Below, in pieces: positions 9,434 through 23,689 of a DNA stretch of 64,000 nt. The stretch is from positions 22,572 through 86,571 of the forward strand of contig JANYLH010000007.1 of NCBI GenBank assembly GCA_025357915.1, in the 5' to 3' direction. The notes beneath the pieces are model-generated. The model saw only the letters and a list, made by a program, of their open reading frames with translations. It did no database searches and was not told where the DNA came from. The translations under genes were made by a program, and so were the position numbers. The DNA comes from Gammaproteobacteria bacterium. GTDB lineage: Bacteria > Pseudomonadota > Gammaproteobacteria > Steroidobacterales > Steroidobacteraceae. Position 1 is the first letter of the stretch, and the number at the start of each line of letters is the position of its first letter.

Positions 9434-9733
9434 CTACGCGCGACCGACGTTGGCGTCGGTCGGCGAGTGGAAGTACTCGCTCTCCGCGGCCAGCTGGCCG
9501 ATCAGGCGCTTGAGCTCGGTGAGCCGCGCCTCGGCGGTGTTGACGGCCAGGCAGTCTTCGCAGCGCGCATCACCACAGGGCTGGCGGGCATAGAGCCAGT
9601 ACTGCACGGCGCCGGCCAGTAGTCCGTCGGCAATATCCCACAGGTCCGCTTCCTTGTCCTTGCCGGCCAGGCGGTTGCCCAGGTCGACGGCCTTGGTGAA
9701 CGCCGAATCAAACGTGTCTGCCATTTCTTCCAT
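9434..9733 (-). CDS. Small conserved-looking protein with a C-x4-C-x2-C cluster
   Basis: 99 residues from the ATG at 9733, or 96 from an in-frame ATG at 9724. No signal peptide or membrane segment. The middle reads DGLLAGAVQYWLYARQPCGDARCEDC: a helix followed by three cysteines spaced C-x4-C-x2-C, which could bind a metal if a fourth ligand is supplied elsewhere. The rest is helical and charged (LTELKRLIGQLAAESEYF). I do not recognise a characterised family. Codon use matches its neighbours, and the frame ends cleanly just before the convergent gabT, so it is probably real. Function unknown. Confidence 0.65.
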   Translation of the reverse strand: MEEMADTFDSAFTKAVDLGNRLAGKDKEADLWDIADGLLAGAVQYWLYARQPCGDARCEDCLAVNTAEARLTELKRLIGQLAAESEYFHSPTDANVGRA

Positions 9734-9784
9734 GAGCCTATTGTACCTGAGGGCCTGCGGGCCTGTCGGCGTGCCTGCCTGCCG

Positions 9785-9838
9785 CCCACTGCTACTGGTT
9801 GGCCCACTGCTACTGGTTGGCCCGCTGCTACTGGTAAC
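9785..9838. repeat. Three tandem 18-base repeats at the 3' end of the ABC transporter gene
   Basis: CCCACTGCTACTGGTTGG occurs perfectly at 9785-9802 and 9803-9820, and a third copy at 9821-9838 differs at a few bases. Read on the minus strand, the third copy contains the last codons and TAG stop of the ABC gene. The other two copies lie past the stop and repeat the same in-frame TAG. It looks like replication slippage of the stop-codon region. Confidence 0.85.
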
Positions 9839-11677
9839 CGCGCGCCTGCAGAGCGAACAGTTGCGCGTAGTGCCCGCCCGCGGCGGTCAGCGCCGCGTGG
9901 GTGCCCCGCTCGATGATGCGGCCGCGCTCCAGCACCGCGATCTGGTCGGCCATGCGCACCGTGGAAAAGCGATGCGAAATCAGGATCGTGATGCGCTCGC
10001 GCGCGAGCTGGCGGAAGTGCTCGAACACTTCGGCTTCGGCGCGTGCATCCATCGCCGCCGTGGGCTCGTCGAGCACCAGCACGTCGGCGCCGGTGCGCAT
10101 GAAGGCGCGCGACAGCGCGATCTTCTGCCACTGCCCGCCCGAAAGTTCCCGGCCATCGCGGAACCACTTGCCAAGCTGCGTCTCGTAACCCTGCGGCAGC
10201 TCGGCGATGAACGCCGCGGCTCGGCCCTTCTGCGCGGCTTGGCGCCAGCGCGCCTGGTCCTCGAAGTGCGCGTCGTCGCCGGCGCCGACGTTCTCGCCGA
10301 CGCGCAGCTGGTAGCGGGCGAAATCCTGGAAGATGACGCCGATCCGCTCGCGCAGCGCCGCCTCGTCCCACTCGCGGATATCCAGGCCCTCGAACAGGAT
10401 CCGTCCCGCCGTGGGCTCGTACAGGCGCGTCAGCAGCTTGATGAGCGTGGTTTTACCTGAGCCGTTCTCGCCGACCAGCGCCAGCGAGCTGCCCGGCGGG
10501 AGCTGCAGCGAGATATCGACGAGCGTTGGCTCGGTGGCGCCCGGATAGCTGAAGGACACATGCTCGAAGACAATGCCCTCGTGTGGCCGCGGGCCACGCC
10601 GGGCCGTGCCGCCCGGGCGTGCTACCGGCGTATCCAGGTATTCGTACAGCGTGGAGAGGTACAGGTTGTCTTCGTACATGCCGCCGACCGCAGCCAGCAT
10701 TGCCGCGACCGCGCCCTGGCCCTGGCGGAACAGCAGCAGGTACATGGTCATCTGACCGAGGGTGATGCCGCCGGCGACCGCGGCCAGCGCAATCCAGGCG
10801 TAGGCGCCGTAGAGTGTGACGGTCGCGAGCAGCCCCAGCACGAACCCCCAGGCATCGCGCCGGATCGACAGCGCGCGATCCTGACCGTACAGCCGCGCGA
10901 AGATGTCGCGATAGCGCTGCAGGAAGCGCCCGCCGAGCCCAAAGAGCCGCACCTCCTTGACGTGATCCTCGCGCGCCAGCACCGTCTCGAGATACATCTG
11001 CATGCGCGTCTCGGGTGAGCGCCAGCGGAACAGCCGGAACGCGTCGCCGGAGAACTTGGTCTCGGCGATGAAGGCCGGGACGCCGGCGAGCAGCAGTACC
11101 ACCACCGCCCACGGTGAGAATCGCACCAGCAGCACCGCGAAGCTCAGCAGCGAGACCGCGTTCTGTACCAGTCCGAAGGTGCGCATCACCAGGCTCAGCG
11201 GCCGGCTCGAGGCCTCGCGGCGTGCGCGCGTCAGCTTATCGTAGAACTCAGAGTCCTCGAACTGCCGCAACTCCAGCGTCAGCGCCTTCTCGAGGATCAT
11301 CACGTTGACGCGCTGGCCGAGCTGCGCGCGCAGCAGCGCCTGGCACAGCGACAGGCCGCGCTGCACGCCCGAGAGCGCGGCCACCAGCACGCCTTCCAGC
11401 ACGACCAGCCGCAACATGTGGCGCACGTCGTGGCCGGCTGAGTGCATGGCCTGCAGCACGGCGTCGACGATCTGTGCGCCCACCCAGGCGATGCCCGCCG
11501 GCAGCAGGCCGCCTACCAGCGTCAGCGCCGCAGCGGCGAACAGCAGCGTGCGGTTGGTATCCCAGACCAACTCGATGGCGTGGCGGCTGTAGCGGAAAAC
11601 CCCGAAGAAACTCCGCAGCGCTTCGCCGGTGCGTCGCTTCGGCGCCGCCGGGAGCGGATGCGGCGGACCGTAGGAAC

Positions 11678-11681
<4 letters not shown>
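9828..11681 (-). CDS. ABC transporter, fused permease and ATP-binding protein (exporter type)
   Basis: 617 residues. The N-terminal membrane domain (about 1-340) has several hydrophobic segments starting at [18 protein letters not shown]. The ATPase domain carries Walker [10 protein letters not shown], the signature LSGGQWQ, Walker B VLVLDEP and the switch histidine in ISHRFS. This is the half-transporter layout of MsbA/lipid or peptide exporters, working as a dimer. It starts at a TTG overlapping the metH stop (TTGA), so it is translationally tied to metH, an odd partner for an exporter. The substrate is unknown. The membrane domain diverges from MsbA, so I would not name it so. Its stop codon lies in an 18-base tandem repeat. 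Confidence 0.85.
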
Positions 11682-15417
<3,736 letters not shown>

Positions 15418-15421
<4 letters not shown>

Positions 15422-16374
15422 GACCAGCCTCCAGCCACGGTGGCAGTTGCCACCACGGCCGCCGGCACCGCCCGCTCGCCGCGCACACCGAGCGCGTGAC
15501 AGATTGCGTAGGTCAGCTCAGCGCGATTGAGCGTGTAGAAATGAAATTCGTCGACACCTTCGCGAGCCAGCGCCTCCACCTGGGCGATGGCGATGGCTGC
15601 CGAGATCAGCCGCCGCGTCTTTGCATCCCCATCCAGTCCCTCGAAGCGCTGGCGCAGCCAGTCGGGCACCGTGGCGCCGCAGCGCCCAGCAAATCGCAGC
15701 AGTTGCGGCAGGCGTGTGATCGGCAGAATCCCGGGCACCAGACTGGCGCTGATCCCAGCGCCCGCGCAGCGGTCGCGGAAGCGCAGGAAAGTGTCCGCAT
15801 CAAAGAAAAACTGCGTGATTGCCCGCGTGGCCCCCGCATCCAGCTTTGCCTTCAGACAATCGAGATCAGATTGGGCGCTGCGCGCCTCAGGATGAGTTTC
15901 CGGGTAGGCGGCCACCGAAATATCGAAATCTTCGACGCTGCGCAGATCGCGCACCAGGTCCACGGCAAAGGCGTAACCACCCGGAAACGGCTCATGGCCG
16001 ACGGTGCCTGCCGGCGCGTCGCCGCGCAGGGCGACGATGTGGCGCACACCCTGCCGCCAGTAGTCACGTGCGACAGCCCGTATCGACTCGCGATCCGCGC
16101 CGATGCAGGTGAGATGCGGCGCGGGCGTCAGCTCGGTCTCACGCAGCACGCGCCTCACCACGTTGTGGGTGCGTTCACGCGTCGAGCCGTCAGCCCCGTA
16201 GGTGATCGACACGAAGCGCGGCCGGAGCGGGCTCAGGCGCTGGATCGAGCGCCACAGCACCTGCTCCATCCCGGCATCGCCCGGTGGAAAAAATTCAAAG
16301 GACACGGCCACCGGGCGCCGCAAGCGCGCCAGCGCGCCACCGATCTGGTCCTGTAACAGCGCTTGCGAGGACAT
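15418..16374 (-). CDS. metF: 5,10-methylenetetrahydrofolate reductase
   Basis: 318 residues from the ATG at 16374. It reduces 5,10-methylene-THF to 5-methyl-THF using FAD and NADH, feeding MetH. Signature segments include [16 protein letters not shown] (catalytic glutamate), [26 protein letters not shown] and [19 protein letters not shown] chose the ATG because it gives the usual family N-terminus. A TTG at 16398 that overlaps the upstream stop would add eight residues. It sits between the regulator and metH in one operon. Confidence 0.96.
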
Positions 16375-16394
16375 CCGGCCGTGCTTCCCTGGAA

Positions 16395-17300
16395 TCAATT
16401 GGCGTGCTGCGCGAGGGCCAGCAGGTGATGACCGCTGGCCAGGTCACAGGGCCGCAGTCGATTGAGCCGCAATCCCGAGCCGTCGAGCCATTGCCGCAGG
16501 CTCTGCAGCGGATTGGCGCCGGTGCAGGCTTCGATGTCGTCAAAGCGTTCGACCACCAGCAACCGCCCGGCGCCGCGCAGGGTGCGCGCGGCCTCGGTGA
16601 GTACCGCCACCGGGCGCTCGGCGCCCGCGAGCACGCGATCGATGGTCACGGTGTCAAAGGCGCCGGATTCGAATGGCAGGGCGTACATGTCGCCACGATG
16701 AAATTCGCAATGCGACAGGCCGATGCTGTGGACGCGGGTGCGTGCCAGGCGCAGCGCCGGAGAAGAGATGTCGATGCCCACGGCGTGCGAAGTCTGGGCA
16801 CCGAGCATTTCCAGCATGCGCCCGGCGCCGGTGCCGATGTCCAGCAGTTCGCCCAGTGCCACCGGGCCGAGTTCCTCGCGCAGCACCGCGGCCAGGCCGG
16901 CGTCGCCCGGGTCGGGCGGCGCATTGGCGCCGAGCTGCCCGGCGGCCGTGCGGCCACGGTCGCCGACCACCACGGCCATGCGCACCCGATCGCGCCGGAG
17001 CGCGGGGTCTTCCGGATCAACCGCAGCGAGCAGTGCGCGCACCCAGCCCGCGCGCGGGCCCGCTGCCGGCGTCCGGTAGTACACGCATTGCTGTTCGCGG
17101 AAACGATCCAGGAACCCGGCTTCCGCCAGCAGCCGCAGGTGCCTCGAGATCCGCGGCTGGCTCTGGCCGAGGATCCGGCCGATCTCCCCCACGGTGAGTT
17201 CACCGTGCCCCAGGAGCGACAGCAGGCGCAGGCGCGTGGGGTCGGCCAGCCCCTTGAGGGCCTGGACCACCTGGTCGATACGGGGGGCTGTTTCCACCAT
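16395..17300 (-). CDS. ArsR-family regulator fused to a SAM-dependent methyltransferase domain
   Basis: 301 residues from the ATG at 17300. Residues 1-85 form a winged helix of ArsR type (LADPTRLRLLSLLGHGELTVGEIGRILG, then QPRISRHLRLLAEAGFL). The cysteine metal box of ArsR (CVCDL) is absent, so metal sensing is unlikely. From about 140 a class-I methyltransferase fold follows, with LLDIGTGAGRMLEMLG. Fusions of this kind stand next to metF/metH in many proteobacteria, and the stand-alone ArsR member SahR senses S-adenosylhomocysteine. I infer that this protein reads SAM/SAH through its methyltransferase domain and represses its own operon. A palindrome lies immediately upstream of its start. 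Confidence 0.85.
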   Translation of the reverse strand: MVETAPRIDQVVQALKGLADPTRLRLLSLLGHGELTVGEIGRILGQSQPRISRHLRLLAEAGFLDRFREQQCVYYRTPAAGPRAGWVRALLAAVDPEDPALRRDRVRMAVVVGDRGRTAAGQLGANAPPDPGDAGLAAVLREELGPVALGELLDIGTGAGRMLEMLGAQTSHAVGIDISSPALRLARTRVHSIGLSHCEFHRGDMYALPFESGAFDTVTIDRVLAGAERPVAVLTEAARTLRGAGRLLVVERFDDIEACTGANPLQSLRQWLDGSGLRLNRLRPCDLASGHHLLALAQHAN

Positions 17301-17304
17301 AGTT

Positions 17305-17332
17305 AAATATATAAACAAATCCTTATATATTT
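17305..17332. promoter_or_regulatory. Palindromic operator candidate of the ArsR-metF-metH operon
   Basis: AAATATATAA (17305-17314) and TTATATATTT (17323-17332) form a perfect 10-base inverted repeat with an 8-base spacer. The patch is almost purely A/T in a very GC-rich window and begins five bases upstream of the regulator's ATG. Size and symmetry fit a dimeric winged-helix protein. It lies in the divergent promoter region shared with bipA, so it could influence both sides. Confidence 0.7.
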
Positions 17333-17419
17333 GCTAGTCTGGCGTATTGATTCTGCCTGTGGCCTGGGTTTAGCTCCTGCCTGGCGCTTCTGGTACCCTG
17401 CACGGCCTTTTTGCCCCAG

Positions 17420-17436
17420 AGGCCCCTTTGGGGCCT
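17420..17436 (+). other. Stem-loop in the leader of bipA
   Basis: AGGCCCC-TTT-GGGGCCT is a perfect 7-base stem with a 3-base loop, ending 11 bases before the bipA ATG. It would partly cover the ribosome binding region in the mRNA. A role in translational control is inferred. There is no T-run, so it is not an ordinary terminator. Confidence 0.45.
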
Positions 17437-17447
17437 TCCGAGACCCC

Positions 17448-19277
<1,830 letters not shown>

Positions 19278-19343
19278 TTATCCTTGATTTAACACTGCAT
19301 GGCTGTCGGTAGGCCGCGACAGACAGTAGCAGACCGGTAATCC

Positions 19344-20621
19344 GTGATAGAAAAGCGCGTGGCAACCCAACCCTTCAATCCTCGCCCGCGGTCCCTTGCC
19401 GCGCTGCTTGCGCTTGGCCTTTTGGCCGGCTGCGGCGGCGACCTGGGCGGCGGCGGCACGGTCGTGCCGGGCAGCAACGTGGCCTCCATCTTTGTCGACG
19501 GTGGGCCCGCCGGCGCGGTCAACGGCGTCAACGCGGCCTATGTATCGGTCACGGTGTGCGCACCGGGCTCGACCACCAACTGCCAGACCATCGATCACGT
19601 GCTGCTCGATACCGGCTCGACCGGCCTGCGGTTGCTGGCCACGGTGGCCGGCAGTGCCCTGACCTTTCCGCAGCAAGCGACGGCGGCCAGCGATCCGCTA
19701 TGGGAATGCCTGGGCTTTGCCAATAGCTACGCCTGGGGCAGCGTCCGCCTCGCGGATGTCCAGATCGCCGACGGCAAGGCCATGAGCCTGCCCATCCAGC
19801 TGATCGCCGACCCTTCGGCACCCGCCCCACCCACCGACTGCACTTCACCGCTGACGCAGCCACCACCGCTCCCCGTGGATACCGTGGCCGCGCTCAATGC
19901 CAACGGTGTGCTGGGCGTGGGCGTGTTTCGCGAGGACTGCGGTACGGCCTGCAACAGCCCGCCGCCGCCAAACGTCGGCTATCAATACTACGTGTGCACG
20001 CCCGCCTGTGCAGGCGCCCTGGTGGCCACGGCGCTGCAGGTGCAGAACCCCGTGTTCCGCTTCACGACCAACAACAACGGCGTGGTCATCGACCTGCCCG
20101 CCGTAGGCGCAGCCGGCTCCTTCGGCGCCCGCGGCTCGCTGATCCTGGGCATCGGCACCCAGAGCAACAATGCGCTGGGCACTGCCACGGTGCTGGCGAC
20201 CGACCCCGCGACGGGCTTTGTGATCACCGACTACAACGGACTGCCGCACGCCAATAGCCTCATAGACTCAGGTTCGCGGGGCATTTATTTCGATGACGCA
20301 GCCATTACCGCCTGTCCGGTCGGTAGCGTCGCCGAGGGGCTCTACTGCCCTGGCACGCCGCTGCCGCTTTCGGCTACCGTCCGCGACACCAATGGCGCCT
20401 CGGTCACGGTCAGTTTTTCGGTGGGCGATGCGTTCAGCTTGCTGGACCCCGGTCCGCCAGCGTCGCCCAGCGCCAACTACAACGCGTTCAGCAATTTCGC
20501 GGGGCCGTTTCCCACAGCGGACGCCACCGCGTTTGACTGGGGCCTGCCGTTCTTCTACGGACGCAAGGTGTTCGTGGGCATCGAGGGCCAGTCGGCCACG
20601 GGGCCGTACTTCGCGTTCTGA
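19344..20621 (+). CDS. DUF3443-type secreted lipoprotein with two aspartic-protease-like motifs
   Basis: 425 residues from a GTG start. The N-terminus is a lipoprotein signal with lipobox LLAGC, placing the protein on a membrane facing the periplasm or outside. The body resembles the DUF3443 family: VDGGPAGAVNGVNAAYVSVTVC, then HVLLDTGSTGLRLL, and later LIDSGSRGIYF. These two D[T/S]GS motifs, one in each half, are arranged as in two-lobed pepsin-like proteases. Several cysteine pairs suggest disulfides. The C-terminus (DWGLPFFYGRKVFVGIEG) also fits the closing strand of such folds. Protease activity is inference; a carbohydrate- or ligand-binding relative is possible. It converges with the cytochrome operon. 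Confidence 0.75.
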   Translation: MIEKRVATQPFNPRPRSLAALLALGLLAGCGGDLGGGGTVVPGSNVASIFVDGGPAGAVNGVNAAYVSVTVCAPGSTTNCQTIDHVLLDTGSTGLRLLATVAGSALTFPQQATAASDPLWECLGFANSYAWGSVRLADVQIADGKAMSLPIQLIADPSAPAPPTDCTSPLTQPPPLPVDTVAALNANGVLGVGVFREDCGTACNSPPPPNVGYQYYVCTPACAGALVATALQVQNPVFRFTTNNNGVVIDLPAVGAAGSFGARGSLILGIGTQSNNALGTATVLATDPATGFVITDYNGLPHANSLIDSGSRGIYFDDAAITACPVGSVAEGLYCPGTPLPLSATVRDTNGASVTVSFSVGDAFSLLDPGPPASPSANYNAFSNFAGPFPTADATAFDWGLPFFYGRKVFVGIEGQSATGPYFAF

Positions 20622-20624
20622 TCT

Positions 20625-20643
20625 GCGCTGCACGCGGCAGCGC
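20625..20643. terminator. Stem-loop between convergent genes
   Basis: GCGCTGC-ACGCG-GCAGCGC forms a perfect 7-base stem with a 5-base loop in the 21-base gap between the DUF3443 gene and the end of the cytochrome operon. No T-run follows in either direction, so efficiency is uncertain. Confidence 0.45.
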
Positions 20644-21233
20644 TAGCGTTCGCCGTCCATGAAGCGCACGTAGCGCGTGAGCGCACGCCGCTGGTCATCC
20701 CACAGTTCGTAGCTGACCGTCTCCTCGCCAAGCTGCGTCTGCACCGCGAGGCTCCGCGCCGCAGCGATGAAGCGGAGCGTGGCCAGGTCGGTCGGGAACA
20801 CCAGCGGATTGATATCCTGCCCCGGCGGTGCGTGCACCGCACGCGCGATGCCCAGGTCGGAGGGCGTCTTGCCGTTGGCCTCGAGCCTGATGCGGCGATC
20901 GTCGGCGATCAGCAGGAGCGAATCGGCGAGCGCCGAGGCGGGCGCATAGCGCGGGTCGAGAGTCGACCAGACGTAGGCGATCAGCACGTATTCGAGCTTG
21001 CCGCCACGATCAACCGAAGCGGCGGCGAGCGTGACGTAGTCGCGCAGGTTCGCGGCGCGCTCGCTGCGTTCGCGCGCGAAGATCAGGGGCGAGTCGACCA
21101 CGTCGACGGTGGCGCCGGTCTGCTCGTCGAGGTATTCCTCGGGCTGTGGCACGGCCCGTCCGCCAGAGGCACCGGCACTGACGGCCAGCGCGCCCAGCCA
21201 CAGCGCAGACAGAAACCATTGACGCGGCGCCAT
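20643..21233 (-). CDS. Exported protein of unknown function at the end of the multiheme cytochrome operon
   Basis: 196 residues. The start MAPRQWFLSALWLGALAVSAGA looks like a signal peptide, so the protein is probably periplasmic. It contains no CxxCH and no membrane segment after the signal. The mature part has mixed alpha/beta character (YVTLAAASVDRGGKLEYVLIAYVWSTLD; ETVSYELWDDQRRALTRYVRF). Its ATG overlaps the stop of the barrel gene by one base (TGATG), showing it belongs to the operon. I do not recognise the family. It may be an accessory or assembly subunit of the proposed conduit. Confidence 0.75.
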   Translation of the reverse strand: MAPRQWFLSALWLGALAVSAGASGGRAVPQPEEYLDEQTGATVDVVDSPLIFARERSERAANLRDYVTLAAASVDRGGKLEYVLIAYVWSTLDPRYAPASALADSLLLIADDRRIRLEANGKTPSDLGIARAVHAPPGQDINPLVFPTDLATLRFIAAARSLAVQTQLGEETVSYELWDDQRRALTRYVRFMDGER

Positions 21234-23689
21234 CAGAACCCGATGCGGTAAGCAAGACTCACATAATAGCGCGATGTCTTCTGCGTCTGTACCGTGGCAT
21301 CGCGCTTGCCCAGCTGGCCGCCGACCTCGAACTGCAGCAGGCGCCGGCCGCGCTGGTAGTCGATGAGCGCCGAAGGCAGGAACGACAGCTCGGTGCTGCC
21401 GTCGCTGCTCAACTGGCGATGGTCGATGGTCAGGCGCGGCCCGAGCCGCCAGTCGCCGCCGATCGGCATGCGGCTGGTCGCGGACAGCGAGCTGATCTTG
21501 CCCGTTTCGGTGTCGGCGTAAGCCACGCTGAGCACGTTGAAATCGCCCTTCCGCCACAGGTTCGAGCCATAGACCTGCGCCTGGTAGGACAGCGTCACTC
21601 CGGTGGCCGGCTGTGCGGGCACACCGCCACTGGCGGGCGAGGCGCCGATTTTCGCCGCGTCCACGGTCGCCGAGAACTGGAAGCGCTGTCCGAGCGGCCG
21701 CGTTGCAGTCAGGCTGTAATTGGACGATACGGCAGTGCGATCGCGCGCCAGCTGCAATATCTCATCGTCCGTAAACAGTGTCCGCAACTCGGCGATGATC
21801 GTCGTGCCCTGGCCGATCAGCGCGTTGCGGAGCGAGATGACCGGAGCGTTGCGCTTTTCGGCGTCGAAACTCAGGCTCCAGCGGTCGGGAAGCTGCACGG
21901 TGCCCAGCAGCGCCGCGGCATTCAGCGACTTGAAATAGACGTCGTAATCGACCAGCGCCGTCAGTGAACTGTGGGGCAAGAGCAGGCGAGCCTCCAGGCC
22001 GGCGCCGCGCCGATCGGTGAAGCCATCGAAGCGCTGCTGCGCAAAGAACACGCTCGCATCCCAGTGCGCGCCCGGCGGCGTGTACGGAATGGCGATGGCC
22101 CAGAAGTTACGTCCGCGCTGAATCCCGCCGCTGGTCCGCTCAACCGGGTAACCAGCGGCAATATTGACGCCCAGCGCCGGCAGGAATTGCCATGAGGCAA
22201 AGGCGCCGTCGAAGGTGCCGAGCACGCCGCCGCCGTTGTTCGACTGACGGCCGAGGCGGGCCACCAGCCCCCACTTGCGGTCGGCAATCTCAAAGGACGC
22301 CACGCTGATGCGCTTGGTGGAGTCACCCGTGCTGGTGGCGGAGGCGCCGGCAAAATTCTTCGAGTAACCGGCGCTGACGCGGCCCATGAGGTCAAAGCGC
22401 TCGCCGCGCCGCCGCGCCAGCAGGTCGATGTCGTTGTAGAGCGAATTCTGTTTCTGGCTCTGGCTGCCGTTGGGCACGACGCCGGTGCTGCCCGAGGCGG
22501 TATTGCTGACCGTCGAGCTGTCGTTCCGATACATCTGCGCGAAGCCGCCGCTGAGGTTCCAGCCCTTGGCCGCCTCGCCCCCGCCGCCCGTGCCGGTGCG
22601 CGCACTGGTCGAGGCAGCGCGCAGTGTCGCCAGCCGGCGCGCAATGCGTTCGGCCGCCTCGCCCGCCGGGTAGCGGCGCAGATACTCCTCGTATTCGGCC
22701 TTGGCGTGGGCCAGCTGGCTCGCGCGTTCGCGCGCCAGGCCCAGCTGTTCCTGCATCGCGGCCCGCTGCGGGAACTCCGGCTGGCGCTGGAGTTTGGTGA
22801 GCGTGGCGATGGCAGCCGGGTAATTGCGCGCCGTCATGGCAACACGCGCCTCCGCCACGAGCTTGGCCAACGCGGCCGGATCGAGCGCCGGGTCGGCGCC
22901 GATCCGTTCCACCGCCGGCAGCACTTCTGCGCTGCCGCTCCCGGCAGCTGCGCTGACGTCGTCGCCAATCGCCAGCCAGGCGCGCGGATAGTCGGCGAGC
23001 GCCTGGTTAAGGAGCCGCTCGGCATCGGCGCGCTTGTCGAAGGGGCCCGCACGCAGGCGATACCAGGTCTGCTCGTCGACCACGGCCTGGCTTACGAACA
23101 CCGGCGCCTTGAGCCGCTCGCGCGCCAGCTGCAGCTTCTCGGGCGCGAAATCCTTGGGCTGGGATTCCAGGTTGACGGCATAGGTGCTGACCGGGCCGGA
23201 CGGTTCGTTGATCATGACCTTGCCGCGGCCGCGGGCGCGATCAATCAGTCGCAACCGCAGGCCGCGCGGATCGACGCCCTGCGCCAGCACGTAGCGTTCA
23301 GCCTTGCGGAAGCTGAACACCAGCGTGACCTGGCCGGGCACATCGGATTCGACGCGCACGGCGTCGACAATGTGCTCGCCGCCTGAGAGCGGTGGCAGTT
23401 CGCCGGCAATCTGCGTGCCCGGCGTCAGCTGGCAATCGCCCTGCGGCTGCAGCTGGATGCGCAGTTCCTTCGATTCCGCGGCGGGCTGGTGCGTGATATA
23501 GCGCAGCGAACAGGTGAACTGCGCGACGATGTCAGCCTGGTCGTCGTGATCATTGAGCTCGATGATATCGACGAAGCGCCCGGGGCCTGCCCCGGAGAGT
23601 TGCGCTATCGCCGCGTGGCCCAGGCCAAACGCGGCAAATAGCGCAAATCCGAACCCCGCTGCCCGCACCCTAGTGCTTGAAGGCGGCAT
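21233..23689 (-). CDS. Outer-membrane beta-barrel protein with SPOR and TPR segments (candidate cytochrome conduit porin)
   Basis: 818 residues. Signal peptide (about 1-29), then a beta-rich AMIN-like region (38-160), a SPOR-like segment (about 167-242, TWYRLRAGPFDKRADAERLL), one or two TPR helices (275-355), a Gly/Ala linker and a C-terminal region of roughly 440 residues made of alternating amphipathic strands. It ends RYYVSLAYRIGF, the terminal-aromatic pattern recognised by the BAM machinery. It thus joins a periplasmic glycan- or protein-binding part to an outer-membrane pore. The gene overlaps the giant cytochrome gene by 20 bases. By analogy with MtrB/PioB it may sheath a cytochrome, but the extra periplasmic domains differ from those porins. 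A polysaccharide-type channel is an alternative. Confidence 0.7.
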   Translation of the reverse strand: MPPSSTRVRAAGFGFALFAAFGLGHAAIAQLSGAGPGRFVDIIELNDHDDQADIVAQFTCSLRYITHQPAAESKELRIQLQPQGDCQLTPGTQIAGELPPLSGGEHIVDAVRVESDVPGQVTLVFSFRKAERYVLAQGVDPRGLRLRLIDRARGRGKVMINEPSGPVSTYAVNLESQPKDFAPEKLQLARERLKAPVFVSQAVVDEQTWYRLRAGPFDKRADAERLLNQALADYPRAWLAIGDDVSAAAGSGSAEVLPAVERIGADPALDPAALAKLVAEARVAMTARNYPAAIATLTKLQRQPEFPQRAAMQEQLGLARERASQLAHAKAEYEEYLRRYPAGEAAERIARRLATLRAASTSARTGTGGGGEAAKGWNLSGGFAQMYRNDSSTVSNTASGSTGVVPNGSQSQKQNSLYNDIDLLARRRGERFDLMGRVSAGYSKNFAGASATSTGDSTKRISVASFEIADRKWGLVARLGRQSNNGGGVLGTFDGAFASWQFLPALGVNIAAGYPVERTSGGIQRGRNFWAIAIPYTPPGAHWDASVFFAQQRFDGFTDRRGAGLEARLLLPHSSLTALVDYDVYFKSLNAAALLGTVQLPDRWSLSFDAEKRNAPVISLRNALIGQGTTIIAELRTLFTDDEILQLARDRTAVSSNYSLTATRPLGQRFQFSATVDAAKIGASPASGGVPAQPATGVTLSYQAQVYGSNLWRKGDFNVLSVAYADTETGKISSLSATSRMPIGGDWRLGPRLTIDHRQLSSDGSTELSFLPSALIDYQRGRRLLQFEVGGQLGKRDATVQTQKTSRYYVSLAYRIGF

